In this document: piece by piece, positions 52,063 to 64,000 of the stretch
How positions within the stretch are numbered: the first letter of the stretch is position 1
How the letters are laid out: every line of letters starts with the position of its first letter
Assembly: GCF_022458985.1 (NCBI RefSeq)
Contig: NC_061771.1
Span: 19,665,501-19,729,500, forward strand
Source of the DNA: Mugil cephalus
Lineage: Eukaryota > Chordata > Actinopteri > Mugiliformes > Mugilidae
Direction of reading: 5' to 3'
Length of the DNA: 64,000 nt
The notes under the pieces: generated by a model
Seen by the model: only the letters and a program-made list of their open reading frames with translations
Databases searched by the model: none
Told to the model about the DNA's origin: nothing
Translations under genes and position numbers: made by a program

Positions 52063-55000
52063 CTAGTAGCAGTCCACTATGACCTCATCTTGTGTATCTG
52101 GACGTGTGTGAGCAGCACTCGCGGTCAGTATGTCCTGCAGCAGGGAGAGCGGAGAGTTGTGAACGTGGTCGCTGCTCTGACCCAAAATGTCCAACCTCTC
52201 CTCTAAATCCAACGACCTCAGCACCTCACACACGCTCACACGCACGTCTTCCTCTCCCGTCTCACGACGATCTTCAGCCTCGACCGCGTCCAAACTTCCC
52301 GGACTCTCCTTAGCCGCATTTTTCATCTCCAGCATCTTTCTGATCTCTAGCGCCCAACCCCTCCGAGGCAGCTCGCAGGACACCCCGGCGACCGTTGCCA
52401 TGGCGGCGGTTGCATCCAGGCCCCCCGCCGACGACGGGCAAACCGTCTCTCTGAGCGCCGACAGCAGTCGACAGGCCTTCAGGCCCACGGGTCTGTCGCA
52501 GTCAACGAGGCCGCTCAGCAAGGCTGAGATGACTCCCTGCTCCACCAGCCTGTTCAACGCCCCGAGCAAACGTGACTCCTCCGCACGCGCCCCGCCGTGC
52601 GCGTGAAGCGCGTGGGTTCGGTCAGAAATCACGGCGTAGGGGTGCGTTTGTTCGGGACGCGTGTCCGAGCCCTTCGCGTGACCCCGGAGACCCGAAAGGG
52701 CCTCGTCCAGCAGCAGCTCGGCCAGCTCCAACGTGTGAACTTTGACCTCCCAGTCCAGATCGGCGCTGCCTTGCGAGAGGACGGAGCGCACGGACTGCGT
52801 GAGGAGAGAGGGGGGAGGCGACGACGGAGGAGGGTGTGAGGAATGGGACGACAACCAGGCGATGAAGTAGCGAACGACGGCCCTCCTGGCAAATCCCTCC
52901 GTGTCCTGGGAGAGTATTTCAAGCAGCCGGGTCACGATTTCACTCTGCAGGGACACAGAAGTCAAGGTTATCAGTAACGGTTTGGCTTAAAGATCCCGCA
53001 TGACAGATGATGTGTGCCCACCTGCTCCGGGGTGACCGCCGCCCCCTGCTGCCAGCTACGTGTCAGCGTCTGAGCCAGCGCGCAGATGGCACTGGCTCTC
53101 ACGTAGCTCTCCGGGTCTTGCAGCGCCTCCTTGAGGAGAGGCGTGGTACAGGAGCGGCCGCCCAGCAGAGCGTCGGAGGCGCCGTCCTCGGCCGACGTCC
53201 GGTGGGGACGCACCCCCGCCAGGTGTCCCAAAAACTCCACGGTGGAGTCTCTCACCTCCCAGCGCATGTCACAGGCGCGCTTCTTCACCACCTGGGTGAA
53301 ATCTGACCAGAACAGACGGACAATTAGTTTCTGCTGTCGGCTGCACGCGGAGCATTAACGTGACGGGGCTTTACCTTGTCGCAGCGCGTTTGTTATTGAG
53401 GAGAGGTCTGTGCAAACGCCCACCCACTTTACTAAGGCCTGGTAGGACTTATGCACGACCTGAAAGACAATGAGAAGCCAGGTGAAATAACTCATAAGTA
53501 ACATTTTAAAGATCTCTGAATCTCTGAATCAGTGGTAGAGGCCGTCAGAGAAATCACTCTGATTGGTAAAGCAAACCTTTGCATGAGGAGAGAAACTGAA
53601 GCGACCAAAGCAAGCAATCAATGAAGGCTCTGTTTTTAATCTTCATCTCCTTTTAACAATTTCAGTGTGTGAATACTTTCACAATAACATGACCATGCGA
53701 AATGAAGAAACTGAAAACCAGCTGAGACTAGATCCTCCTCTGGTTTCCCTTTTGAATAACAAATACTGCCACCTGCTGGCACAGAAAGTTATGACACGAG
53801 TTGAACTATGTCGCTGCTACGTCTCATATGTTAGCTTGGTGTGTCTGGGCCATAGACTGTATATTAAAAATGGATGATGGAACAACTCCTCTAAACTGAA
53901 ACCAAAGCGAGTACAGCTCCCCCTGCTGTCTGGCTGCAGTATAGGTCATAAATTTCATCTCCTCCATCTTTTTTTTCAAGGATACTTTCTGTCATTACAG
54001 TTAATTAATATAATACTGATGCATGTTCAAATATCCTTTTTATTTCAAGTTTAAGTTAGATATTTGACGCTATAGAAAGAGGATGCAACATCAAGACGAC
54101 TACCAGTTGCCATGCCAACCACTCCGTGAAGGGGATCCATAGGGCCATGAGTACAGTGTATAATTAACACATTTTTTTGTAACTGGTGTAGGTAGGAAGT
54201 GTGGGCTGGCCATCGATCCTACTGCACAGACTCTGGCTCCAATCTCCTGCAATTCTAGCGTTAGTTTGACCAATGCAAGGAAGCTGGGAAAACGTTGACA
54301 ATATTTATTTGCAGTCTATGGTCCTGTGGGCCTTAACATAATAGTGTGCGTCCAACTTAGTGGCTTCATGACCTGTCTTTGTGCTGAAAAAATGTTTTTT
54401 AAAGTTCGATGAGGAAAAACTTGACACAAGCCTGAGTTTAACATCCACCAACATCTTTAGGATAAAGTGACCATCTCAAAGTAACATGGTGGCGATGTTC
54501 AGTTTTACAAGTGGCAACTGACATAAAATGTAACGGACTGTTCATTAGCAGAAGAAGAGACTCACAGTGGGGTCAGAGTCAGGATTGTCCAGATACTGTA
54601 TCAAAAGTGCAAACACTTCATCCAGCTTAACTTTCACTCCTGAGGAACAAAAAAAAAGAAAACTGATTACAACATCATAAAGTTCATTTAGCATTTGTTT
54701 TGTGTGTGTAAACAGTTTATTTTGTAGGAATATTCATACAAGTGACACTTTTGGTTAATCCGTGAGGAGAACACACTTGCCCCACATGCTCTCACATTAA
54801 TGGAAACTGCCTTTGTGCTTGGTGTTAAAAACAAATGAACTAAGAATCTATATAAAATGTACAAATAATATGTAAAAAGTTTTAAATCATAAATTATCTG
54901 TACTGTACAGACTGAGCTAAGGATACACAAATTCACAGATTGCAGTAATAAACAGAATGTACTAGTTTAATGTAATACAGGTGAAATCTGTAAGCGCTGA

Positions 55001-58000
55001 CGCTGTCTTTGCTAAACTGTTGTCTGCCTACAATGAGGCAGATTAGCCTCCTGAGACCCTGCGTTCACATATGGGGACGTTAAGTTTTAGGTTTTATTGC
55101 AGCTTATTCTGCTTCATTTGAGCCCATTGTCCTCATTAGTGGACACTTTAGTCTTTAGGCTGCCATCTAGTGGTAGCAAAGATTAAAACGTATTTATTTA
55201 CACTTTAACGTATCTAGTTTGATATGATGCGCAAATTTAATCATCAATTTTTGCTCATTAGCAAGTACTCGTTTGAGGACGTTGAGACGCTGGGACTCTC
55301 GTTCGCAATTCTGTCACTGCTGAGCCATGTTCAGGTATTAAAATTAACAGTTTTATATTTTGTCACACATTGATGACTTCTTTATAATATAAATAATTAC
55401 AGGGTCCACATATGAGGACTTGTTTTATTTCAACAACTACTACTTCTTGTTCAAAGATGATGCTTAGTTTTTATACGTCTTAGGTCCTACTAATCCCAAA
55501 CACCTCAGAGAAATTAAAAATGCATAACAAATAAAAGCATGGGTCTCATGAGGTTAAAAAATAAAAGACGACATTGTATTCAGTTTGGATATTGTTTTTG
55601 TTGTTTTTTTTTTACCTGGGCAGCCACTGAGAGCTGTCAGAGCCTCCAGAGCACATTTCTGGACTTTTCCACTGCCGATGACATTCCTGAAAACGTTACC
55701 GTTGCCAGCGGACGAAGAGGAAGAGTCACCACTGCAGAGCCTCAGTAACGACACGACTGCAGCAACGACTGAAACCGGAGGACAGGGGAGGCAGTCAGGA
55801 GCCTGAGGGAGACAGACAGAGACAGACGAATGTTTCCAGATGTCAAAAAATAAAGCCGGGGCTATTCTCTCCTGTCTCCACACTCACCACGAGGGCGATC
55901 TGTGGTGTGTTTGTTACACAGACACAGATCGTGGAAATGCAGGAGCTTTTATTCTTCAGCAGCTCCACCGTCGAAAGCTGATGTTCTTCTGCTCCGGGAA
56001 CAGAAAATATATTAAACCGTGTTAAATAACAGACTTTTCATGTTTTTGTATATGTATTACCTGTGACGTTGGGGCCCAGCAGAGTGTAGCCAGTGATGAT
56101 GTGGAGCGGTAGCAGTAGTACTCTCACATACTGGGCCGTGTGGACAGGGTCACTAGACAGACAAGAACAAAAAGACAAAAACATTACTCATGGGGATTTC
56201 TGTATAAAAAAAAACATTGCAAAATCTACTTGCGCATGACAAAGTGTAACTCCTACAACAATCTGTGGTTGTGCTGGTGAGGGTGTAGCTGTGTGTAGAG
56301 ATTGGTTCTTACTAATGGCCGCTGCGGAGAAAAGCAGCCGCGGCTTGAATGAGGTCGGACGGTTTCCTGATGTTCAGCATCAGTGACAGAAGACGGGAGA
56401 CACGTTCATCAGCGCCGCACCTGCTGGAGCAAGAACGGAGACTTTTAAAAGTTGGTCTGATTAGTAGTATCACAGGTCGATGTTAATATTTTTTCTATTC
56501 TCTTTTTCATGCACCATCGTAGAGTAAAAATGGATCATAAAAAACAAAAAATGTCCTGCTGATGTGCACTCTTTCTAACAGATATTCCACATTTAGTATG
56601 ATGCATACAGTACGTTTTCATTTCCAGTCACTGACAATCAATTTCGCTTTTATTTAGTGGTGAGGTGGACAGAAAACATGCAAGATTCTGAGGTGGCTTC
56701 TGCCATCCTGTACAGTTAATGCAGTGGTCCACTGGTGCAGTGGGAGCTCAGAGAGGGACAGGAAGAGACTGGACTGTTCTCTGGACTCCATCGAGGAGTC
56801 AGGCGAGAAGAGGATGCTAGACAAGTTGACATCAATCACGGACGACCCCTCTCACCCACTGCATCAGACTGTAGGGGAGCTGCAAGAAGGAACACTACAG
56901 CAGGTCCTTCATCCCAGCTACAATCAGCCTGAATTGACAATAACTCACACCTCAGATTAGGCTTTTTATGTTTTGTTTTTTTTACAGAGTTTTTTTTATG
57001 CTTAGCAATCATATTACCAATTTGTAGCAATTTTCATTCCCATTTCACAGTGTATATACAGAATGTTCGTGATTTCCAACCTGTGGGTCGCAGCCCCTTG
57101 TTGGGCAGCAAAGGTATTTGCAAGTGGGCCGCCGAATCATTTCATTTGATATTTGGGTTTTGGTTGTGTTCAAACACCAACAGCATGACATCTTAATATG
57201 ATCCGCTGCTGTTTTTAATTTTGTTTCTTTTTTGTTTAATCTTCAATAAAAAAAACACATTATATGGCCTCCGTATTTATGTGGTCTGTGTTTTTTTGAG
57301 ACTTATAAGTGGGTCCTGGGTTAGAAAAGGTTGGCTCTATATATTTTTCAGAGTGCTGATATTTTTTTTGTATATTTTGTAAATTCTTTCAAATTTGATA
57401 TTTTTTTTATTGTCTTTTTTATATATATATATTCTTCTAATTCCAGGCTACTCTGACAAATTTCCCATGCATGAGATAAATAAACAATGTCTTATGTCTT
57501 ATGCAGCGTGTCCTGAGCTCTACACTGAAGCAAAGACACTGCAGATGTTCTGTATTTGCTGCGACCATTTGGCTACTATGAAGCTCCCAGGGGATAATTT
57601 TTACATGCATTTTTAAACACAAGTTGTCAGCTTCCTTGCAGTGTAATCACAGAACTGCAAAGGGATATGGCACTCTCAGTTAGTCAGAGCAACTCTGCAT
57701 ACATTTTGCATTATGGTTTCATCAGATTAGAAGTTTGAGTTCCTTACAGACGACGCAGACAGGTTCTGTTGTATGTATACGTAACATATGTAATTTTGTT
57801 CTTCTGGTCGCTTTCTATTACATTTATTAGATGAGTGTATTTTGTGTACTGAACTTATTGCTCATGTTAGGCTCTACCGTGTTTTACATACGAGAGAGGT
57901 CTACCTGTGCGCAGCTAGAACGACGTCCATCAGAGGCAGCGTGAGTTGACTGTATTCTGCTGACACCAGCTCCTCCAGAGAGACTGCGACAGTCTGCAGC

Positions 58001-59553
58001 AGCTCGTCCTGCAGAGGAGGCCTGGTCTGAGCCAGGAGCAGGGCCAGCAGTCTGAGGGTCTGCAGGCTCTGATGAAGCTGCGCCTTTTCTTTGAGAAGCA
58101 GCGACTCCTTGAGGTACGCCGAGATCGCCGTGACAACGTCACCGTAACCGCGGTGGTTTTCTTTGCCGCTGCATCCTACAGGTGAGACAGGCTGGTAGAA
58201 GAGGAGGATGTGGGCGAGCATTTGATTGGCAGCTGAGGCAACGAATAGACTCGAGTCTGTCTGGAGCTGCAGGAGCGGCACGATGAAACCTGGAGGATCA
58301 AACGCGGAGAACACATGTATGAGGAAATGCCAGAATCAAAATATTCAGTCCTTGATATGTCCTGACATCTTCTCATGAAAATGTCTTGTTAAATTAGAAG
58401 AGAGAGTGTCTAATCTCCCACTTGATGGTCACCTGCTTGCACAAAGAAACTGAGAGCCTTCGGGTGCTGCAGCATCGTCCTTAAGCCCTGGATCCATCCG
58501 ATCCTTATACAGGGATCCTCCCAGAGCTCCGCTTCCTGCCAGCGCTGAAGGTTAAACACCAAGTCCAGAACTGAGCTCTCCTGAAAAGGGGGGGTTACAG
58601 TTAGTGATGGTTAGCCTTACGTTACGTTGTAAGAGCACCGGGTGACATGAGCTCTACCTGAAGAGCCGTGAAGTCGTCCTCAGTGGCAGCTATTAAGCCC
58701 GTGAGTTTGAGACAGAAGGAGAGGATGTCAGGGTCTGATGATGTCTTGTCAACCGTGGTGGATATGAATTTGAGCAGACACGGGCAGGACTCCAGCAGGG
58801 ATCCCCCTTCATCGGAGGAAAAGACAAGAGACTGTGATACAGATTTACCATCCATCCACCCTCGTATCACTACACAGTATATCTTCAGTTTTATATATAC
58901 TTTTAATTTGGAATATGCGGCATGAAGAGAAACAGATATAAAGATGTCAAAACACGCCAAGATTGCCACTCCTCTACAATCCTTTAGCCAACTCAGTTGA
59001 GAACTGATTAATTAAACATCCAATCAACAGAAATGTAATTACAACCATTTCAAGCAGAAAAAATAAAATAAAATTATAGCCCTTTAGCTGCAAAGGCTAA
59101 CTGCTTTTCTTTATCTAATATACTAATTTACTGAATATGTTTAAGTTTTGGAGAGGAGGTTTTACAAATCGTGCAATATGTATATGTCACCTTCAGTTTG
59201 AAATGGAGCGTAACGGGCAATAAGAATTTCAGACACTTTCTCGCCAAATATAAATAAAATAATCAGTAATCTTAAGTGTGAGCATGGTGGGATTTAGTTT
59301 TGTTTGCCACTCAGGGTCTGTGTCTGTGTGTTATCCCAACTTTCACCCACGCAACTACTTACACATGAGAGAAGAAGACATGAATGGTTCAGAATAACTC
59401 GGCCACTAGGCTCCTATGCTACTAACCAGTCTTGGTGAGCGCTGTGAACCAGTCCATCAGTTTCTCCAGGCTGGTGTCATCGGGCAGGGAGCTCCCTGAA
59501 GCCGCCAGCACCTCACAGACCCTGGGCAGCAGGGACACACACTCCCCGTCCAT
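52063..59553 (-). CDS. brat1: BRCA1-associated ATM activator 1
   Basis: HEAT/ARM-repeat protein that binds ATM/BRCA1 and the INTS9-INTS11 endonuclease module of Integrator (family knowledge). Coding exons in order: 59553-59427, 58806-58658, 58580-58433, 58289-57905, 56420-56313, 56152-56061, 55988-55888, 55802-55616, 54639-54566, 53459-53375, 53302-53022, 52944-52063. Total 2619 nt, 872 aa (human 821), in frame. Family landmarks: DDTSLEKLMDWF near the start, RIGWIQGLR, TDSSLFVASAANQ, WEVRDSTVEFL, LQDPESYVRASA, GFARRAVVRYFIAWL, ADLDWEVKVHTLELAELLLD, and the C-terminus SSDHV.NSPLSLLQDIL...VDCY. The terminal Asp-Cys-Tyr is shared with the human protein. The acceptor of exon 2 (GAAG/GG at 58806) is weaker than the rest but is fixed by the frame. 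Introns hold several transposons. Confidence 0.93.
53851..54320. mobile_element. MITE with CATAGACTG ends
   Basis: About 470 bp bounded by CATAGACTGTATAT at the left and GCAGTCTATG at the right (inverted). The interior has the CTCCCCCTGCTGTCTGGCTG stretch seen in common fish repeats. It is non-coding and lies in the brat1 intron between exons 54639-54566 and 53459-53375. Confidence 0.55.
55047..55553. mobile_element. piggyBac-like non-autonomous element, copy B
   Basis: 507 bp with inverted ends CCTCCTGAGACCC and GGGTCTCATGAGG, flanked by TTAG (55043-55046) and TTAA (55554-55557). It is an inverted relative of 807-1142. It lies in the brat1 intron just before exon 55802-55616. Confidence 0.65.
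56680..57505 (+). mobile_element. 3' end of a non-LTR retrotransposon, interrupted by a MITE
   Basis: The frame from 56724 to 56957 reads like the last residues of a LINE reverse-transcriptase ORF (ITDDPSHPLHQTVGELQ, compare the DPSHPLH motif of Rex1/Babar-type fish LINEs). A T-rich 3' UTR follows and appears to end at about 57450-57505 with TTTCCC...GAGATAAATAAAC and a short TGTCTTA tandem. Between about 57075 and 57335 a block with CCAACCTGTGGGTCGC and AGGTTGG inverted ends seems inserted. It is heavily truncated and non-functional, in a brat1 intron. Confidence 0.45.
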
Positions 59554-60065
59554 GGTGCTAACGTGTCTTATAAGTTTACAGCTAATGGCCGCATTGAAAC
59601 TTTGCGAAGCTACAACCGGACTCAGACAAACAGAACTGTAGCTAGCACCACGAGGTAGTAGAGTTAAAAGTAAAGGTAGCTTTTTATGTACTTGGGATAA
59701 AGGTTCATCTCGCGGGAAACAGTTTTGCATCTACCGGTACGTAGCTTCCTTTTTCCTCCTTTCAGAGTAACGTTTGTGAGTCTTAACCAACGCAGCTGCG
59801 TTTTCACTGATCTATAAACATAGCGACAGGCTGCTAAAGCGGCATCCTCCTCTACGCGTTGCTCATCCCTATGTTTTACAACTTCGCGCGTCCCCCGCAG
59901 CGCGTCCACGCGCCTGCGAGCGGGTTCCGGTGTTGCGTTTCCGTTGCTTCGTCCATTTTTCACGATCCGCACATGGTGCTGCACCGGCCGGACGCCGCCA
60001 GCCTCTTAATTTTTGGGATTTCAGCCCCGTTGTAGCGAGGAAAACCCGTCGCGCAGTCCTGTTAA
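59554..60065. promoter_or_regulatory. divergent promoter region of brat1 and eif3b
   Basis: Only 512 bases separate the two start codons, which point away from each other. The right half (59850-60060) is CpG-rich and TATA-less. CGCGGGAAAC at 59711-59720 matches an E2F-type site on the minus strand (TTTCCCGC). Shared regulation is inferred from spacing alone; transcription starts are not known. Confidence 0.6.
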
Positions 60066-62772
60066 ATGCAAGATACGGTGGATATGGTGGACGACCCCGA
60101 GTATGAAGAGGAGGAGCCCTCCTTCAGCGACCCCGAGGACTACGAGGACGATGTCGATGACGAGGGTGAGCGGCGGCAGGAAAGCTGCCGGCTTTCCGGC
60201 CTGTTAGCTTTACAGACGCTACAAAGCTAGCTTAGCTCGCCGCCTTGCTTACCGGTGTTTAGACATCATTAGTCACACGTAGTAGCTGTATATTCAAGCG
60301 TTGTTATAAGTAATAAAAAAAAGGCCTCGCCGCCTTTTTTCCTTAATGCAAACCTTGTCATCGCGATGAGTTTTATTAAACGGCCGTTGTAGCCTCACCC
60401 AGTCCAGACACTGTGGCCTTGTCACTGTCATCTAGGAGATTGAAACTGCTTAGTAAGGTGAACCAAAGGGAAACGTTGTCCTACATCACTCTGAATTAAT
60501 AATTACAGTCAAAGCCTCTATTGTAACTTTCCAATCTTAATTTTACGCGAAGCATGTGGTGATATAATGGAGTTAAGGTGATGAAGAGGTTTCGTCCATG
60601 ATGCCTTTACAGATGTGCAGGTTAAATTATGATCCAATGAGACATCATCACAGACTTCATTGGGAGCCTTTCTAGCTTCAGTAAAATGTAGATTTCAGAA
60701 ACAGGCCTCAGGATTTATCAGTTATTATACAGTCTAATACATATAATCATTAAGTGTACACATGCATTTCAGTCTTTTTTAATATAATTCAATAGCACCA
60801 CAAAGTACAGCCTCTAAAATCATAATAAAGTTGAATAAACTTGTCTCTTGAAAGGTCACACCTCACTTGACCTTTTAGTATTTCAGACATTAATTATTAC
60901 TGTGTTTCTGGTCTCTTTTATCAGACTACATTTGTCTAAACTTGGTGTACCTGATAAAATTGTATCTAATAAATATGTTTGTTTTGTTTTTTTTGTTAAT
61001 GAATGTAATGATGGTCTATTCTGATTACACCATTGCTTACGTTTCAATTGCTCACAAGTGGGATGTTGCCTATGAAATTGTGCAACGCTAGCCAATAAAG
61101 ATTTGCTTCCAAATCCTAAATAAAGTCACGTAGTTTAAGCTGAGTCGTTAGGGTGTGATGATGTGAGATCAGATAATAAGCTGCCGTTATAGCTGCCCTT
61201 TCTCATCTTCCCAACCCTCCTCCTCCTCCTCCTCATTCAGAGCTTCTGGGTGACATCCTGAGGGAGAAGCCCCAGGAGGCTGACGGCATAGACTCGGTGG
61301 TGGTGGTGGACAACGTGCCTCAGGTGGGGCCAGAGCGTTTGGAAAAGCTCAAGAATGTCATACACAAGATCTTCTCCAAGTTTGGCAAGATCACGACCGA
61401 GTTTTACCCAGAGGCCGAAGGCTTGACCAAAGGGTGAGACACAGATGGGGTTTCTTCTTTACTCTGCTGTGCAACTTTACTGCTTTAATGTTGAATTCAG
61501 TTTATAACACAGATTATTTTTTTGTTTGTGTAGGTACATCTTCCTGGAGTATGCTGCTCCTACCCAGGCCCTGGAGGCGGTGAAGAACGCAGATGGATAC
61601 AAACTCGACAAACAGCATACGTTCAGGGTCAACCTCTTCACAGACTTTGACAAGTATGAATACAGTCAAGAGATGTAGTCAGCTTTTTACAGACATGCAT
61701 GTAGATGTGGTGGTTGAAGTAGTTTAATATTCTGTGTTTGTTTTTCTCAGGTACATGAACATCAGTGATGAGTGGGAAACTCCAGAGAAGCAGCCGTTCA
61801 AAGACTTTGTGAGTGTTTTATTGTTTGTTTGTTTTTGTTAAACAGGTTTTTCTCAGGGAACAATTTACCTGCATCTCTAAAAGCAACATCTTCACAATCA
61901 TCGTTTAAAAATCAATTGAAAATGTCACTCTCCATCAAAGATTTGTAGCTTTTTAAATCGTCTGTTAACGCTTATGTATTACATTTAAGATTGTTTTATA
62001 TATAATTAACTTTTTGTATTTTAATTTCCTAATCCCACAGTGTACTTCTATTCATTTTAACTTCCTCTAAATCTGTGGACAAGGATTTGTACCTTCTTAA
62101 TTTTTTCATTCTTTTTATTTTATCTGAAGATACATTTTGTCTTACATAGCGAAGGTATTTCATTAGACTTTCTTGACTGCTGCCTCTCCTGCACAACAAC
62201 TAACTATTTTTACACCATTTTAATATTTTCTATCTATTAATATATTCTATGTGCAAGTAACCAAATCAAATGTTACTTTATTTCTAGGCTTCCACAACTT
62301 TTCAGTTTGGCAAAAATAATTTCAAAATGTCCTATTTTATGTAAATAAAAACACATATTTGGAAATGCTGAACTAACCTTGTCTCTCTCTCCTTCAGGGA
62401 AATATGCGTCATTGGATCGAGGACCCAGATTGCCGTGACCAGTACAGTGTGATCTATGAAGCTGGAGAGAGGACCGCCATTTTCGCCAATGATGCTAAAG
62501 AGCCCATCGTAGCTGAAGAGAGAGCAGTAAGTTATTAATCACACTCCCACACTCACTGGGATTCACAGGGCTGGTTGGTTTACTGACTGATAATGTCCCT
62601 GTGCTTTGTTGCAGCGCTGGACAGAGACGTACGTCCGCTGGTCTCCTAAAGGCACCTACCTGGCCACCTTCCACCAGCGCGGCATCGCTCTGTGGGGCGG
62701 AGAGAAGTTCAAGCAGATTCAGAGGTTCAGCCACCAGGGCGTGTCTCTCATCGACTTCTCACCGTGTGAGAG
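60066..62772 (+). CDS. eif3b: Translation initiation factor eIF3 subunit b (5' part)
   Basis: Scaffold subunit of eIF3 on the 40S ribosome. Exons in the window: 60066-60165, 61241-61433, 61534-61653, 61751-61808, 62398-62526, 62615-62772; the last ends in phase 2 and the gene continues past the right edge (62773-64000 is intron). The N-terminus is acidic ([20 protein letters not shown]). The RRM lies at about residues 48-135 ([51 protein letters not shown]) and binds eIF3a/j in known structures. The start of the WD-type beta-propeller follows ([39 protein letters not shown]). The conserved SFSDPED block starts within 20 residues of the Met, whereas human has a long Ala/Pro/Glu-rich extension before it, so this protein is shorter at the N-terminus. 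Identification is secure. Confidence 0.96.
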
Positions 62773-64000
62773 GTAATCAGCGCTGCCTTTTAGCCAAACT
62801 AACACAATAAGATAAACAATCGGGTCACTGTGAGCGGAGTTTACATATAACCAATCACCACATGGTATTTTTACAGAAAGATTCTTCTAAATATTATATA
62901 TTCAACTGAGTAAATTGAAATTGAAAGTTATTTATAAATATATTATAGTAACACTGTTAACATGCGATAAATCCACTCAGACTCACACATTACTTTATAA
63001 TAAATAACTAAAAAAAGAGGATGAAGAACACATCTTGGAGCAGGTCATGTGATTTAGATTTAACACACTTCCTGGAGAGGTTAATGTATTTTTAATGGGT
63101 AACTTAGTTGAAAAGTGATTTCTCAGAACACGGATACAATTTATTTTCAATATAAAATTTGATATATTGCCAAAAATTAAATATCTGTCATGATTATCTC
63201 AACTTAACAGAAAGAACACAATCGAAACACATTTTAATTAGGAGGTGATTGTTAAATTTGGATGATTATTTAGTTGATATCTAGTCATTCTCTTTATGAA
63301 TAAGTGATTGTTTCCAAAATAAAATAATTATGGATTTTGTAAAGACGTGATCATAAGGAAAATAAAACCATTATTTCTTTTTTACTTTTAATGAAAACGT
63401 ATGCAAGATATATCCCATTGACTTTAAAAGTCCCGCAGTTATATATTGACCCTCTTGTTCACAAACAATACTCTCATTTAAACAGTACAGAAATACAGTG
63501 TTAGGCTGGTTTGTGCAAAGATGCAGATGTCTCTGTTTTTGCTTGTACGTGCAACAGCATGCAGTTACTTCAGCTTTCTGATATTATCTAGAAAACCAGT
63601 GGATTAACATCTATAAGAATAAGATATGAAATCATGTGTATTTTGTGAACCATGACCTGGCGTCATCACAAGATGCTTCATGTACCAGCGGAGCAGATTT
63701 AATCAGAGCTGGATACCGCTACTGAATCCATGAATTGGTTAAATTCTGTTTCACAGGGTCCTGATTTGATTTGATTTTGATTTGATTCACTCTCAACTCA
63801 TTTAGAGAGTTTTGAAAGTATTTTACCTAAAACTAATGTTAGTGGTTTCAGAGATTTGTGGCATTTCCACAACTCTTGTACCTGTAGTTAAAAAAAAGGA
63901 TCCAGGAAATGATAAAAAAAATTAAAAATGAATAAAAAAGATTTTGTCGATATCGCATTATTCTAATCAAGATTGATTTAAGTCTGAAAAGTTTTCCTTG
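62773..64000 (+). other. eif3b intron sequence to the window edge
   Basis: AT-rich sequence after the exon 6 donor (AG/GTAATC). No further eif3b exon or other gene could be recognised up to 64000. Confidence 0.6.

Noticed and set aside
52092-52606. Overlapping + strand frames opposite the brat1 last exon
   Set aside because: Shadows of the GC-rich brat1 exon 52944-52063; no independent start context or homology.

Overview
The window looks like teleost fish (probably percomorph) nuclear DNA. Six vertebrate genes with small exons and canonical GT-AG introns are visible. Introns and intergenic DNA carry Tc1-, hAT- and piggyBac-like elements and long CA/TG microsatellites typical of fish. No bacterial, viral or CRISPR features were seen. 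Gene names come from recognising protein families and gene order by eye, not from a database search. Exon edges were set by splice sites and reading frame, and every model stays in frame throughout.

Layout: (1) 1-96 (+) is the last coding exon of gng13, a G-protein gamma subunit. (2) 530-16204 (-) is chtf18, the large subunit of the alternative clamp loader, complete in 22 coding exons (923 aa). Its introns hold a nearly full-length Tc1 transposon (4511-6108), several short non-autonomous elements, and an unexplained 59-aa membrane-protein ORF with its own polyadenylation signal (7108-7287, -). (3) 16205-19968 is intergenic. (4) 19969-42191 (+) is slc5a10, a sodium/sugar symporter (15 coding exons, 636 aa). 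On the opposite strand within it lies fam83g/PAWS1 (26222-33688, -, 5 coding exons, 841 aa). The two genes interlock: slc5a10 exon 9 sits inside the last intron of fam83g. (5) 45590-49732 (-) is grap, an SH3-SH2-SH3 adaptor with an unusually long linker (261 aa). (6) 52063-59553 (-) is brat1, a HEAT-repeat partner of ATM/Integrator (12 coding exons, 872 aa). (7) 60066 onward (+) is the 5' part of eif3b; brat1 and eif3b share a 512-bp head-to-head promoter region. The gene runs off the right edge.

These genes do not form one pathway. The interest lies in arrangement: convergent overlapping 3' ends (gng13/chtf18), interlocked antisense genes (slc5a10/fam83g), a divergent promoter (brat1/eif3b), and linkage of genes that in human lie on 16p13.3, 17p11.2 and 7p22.
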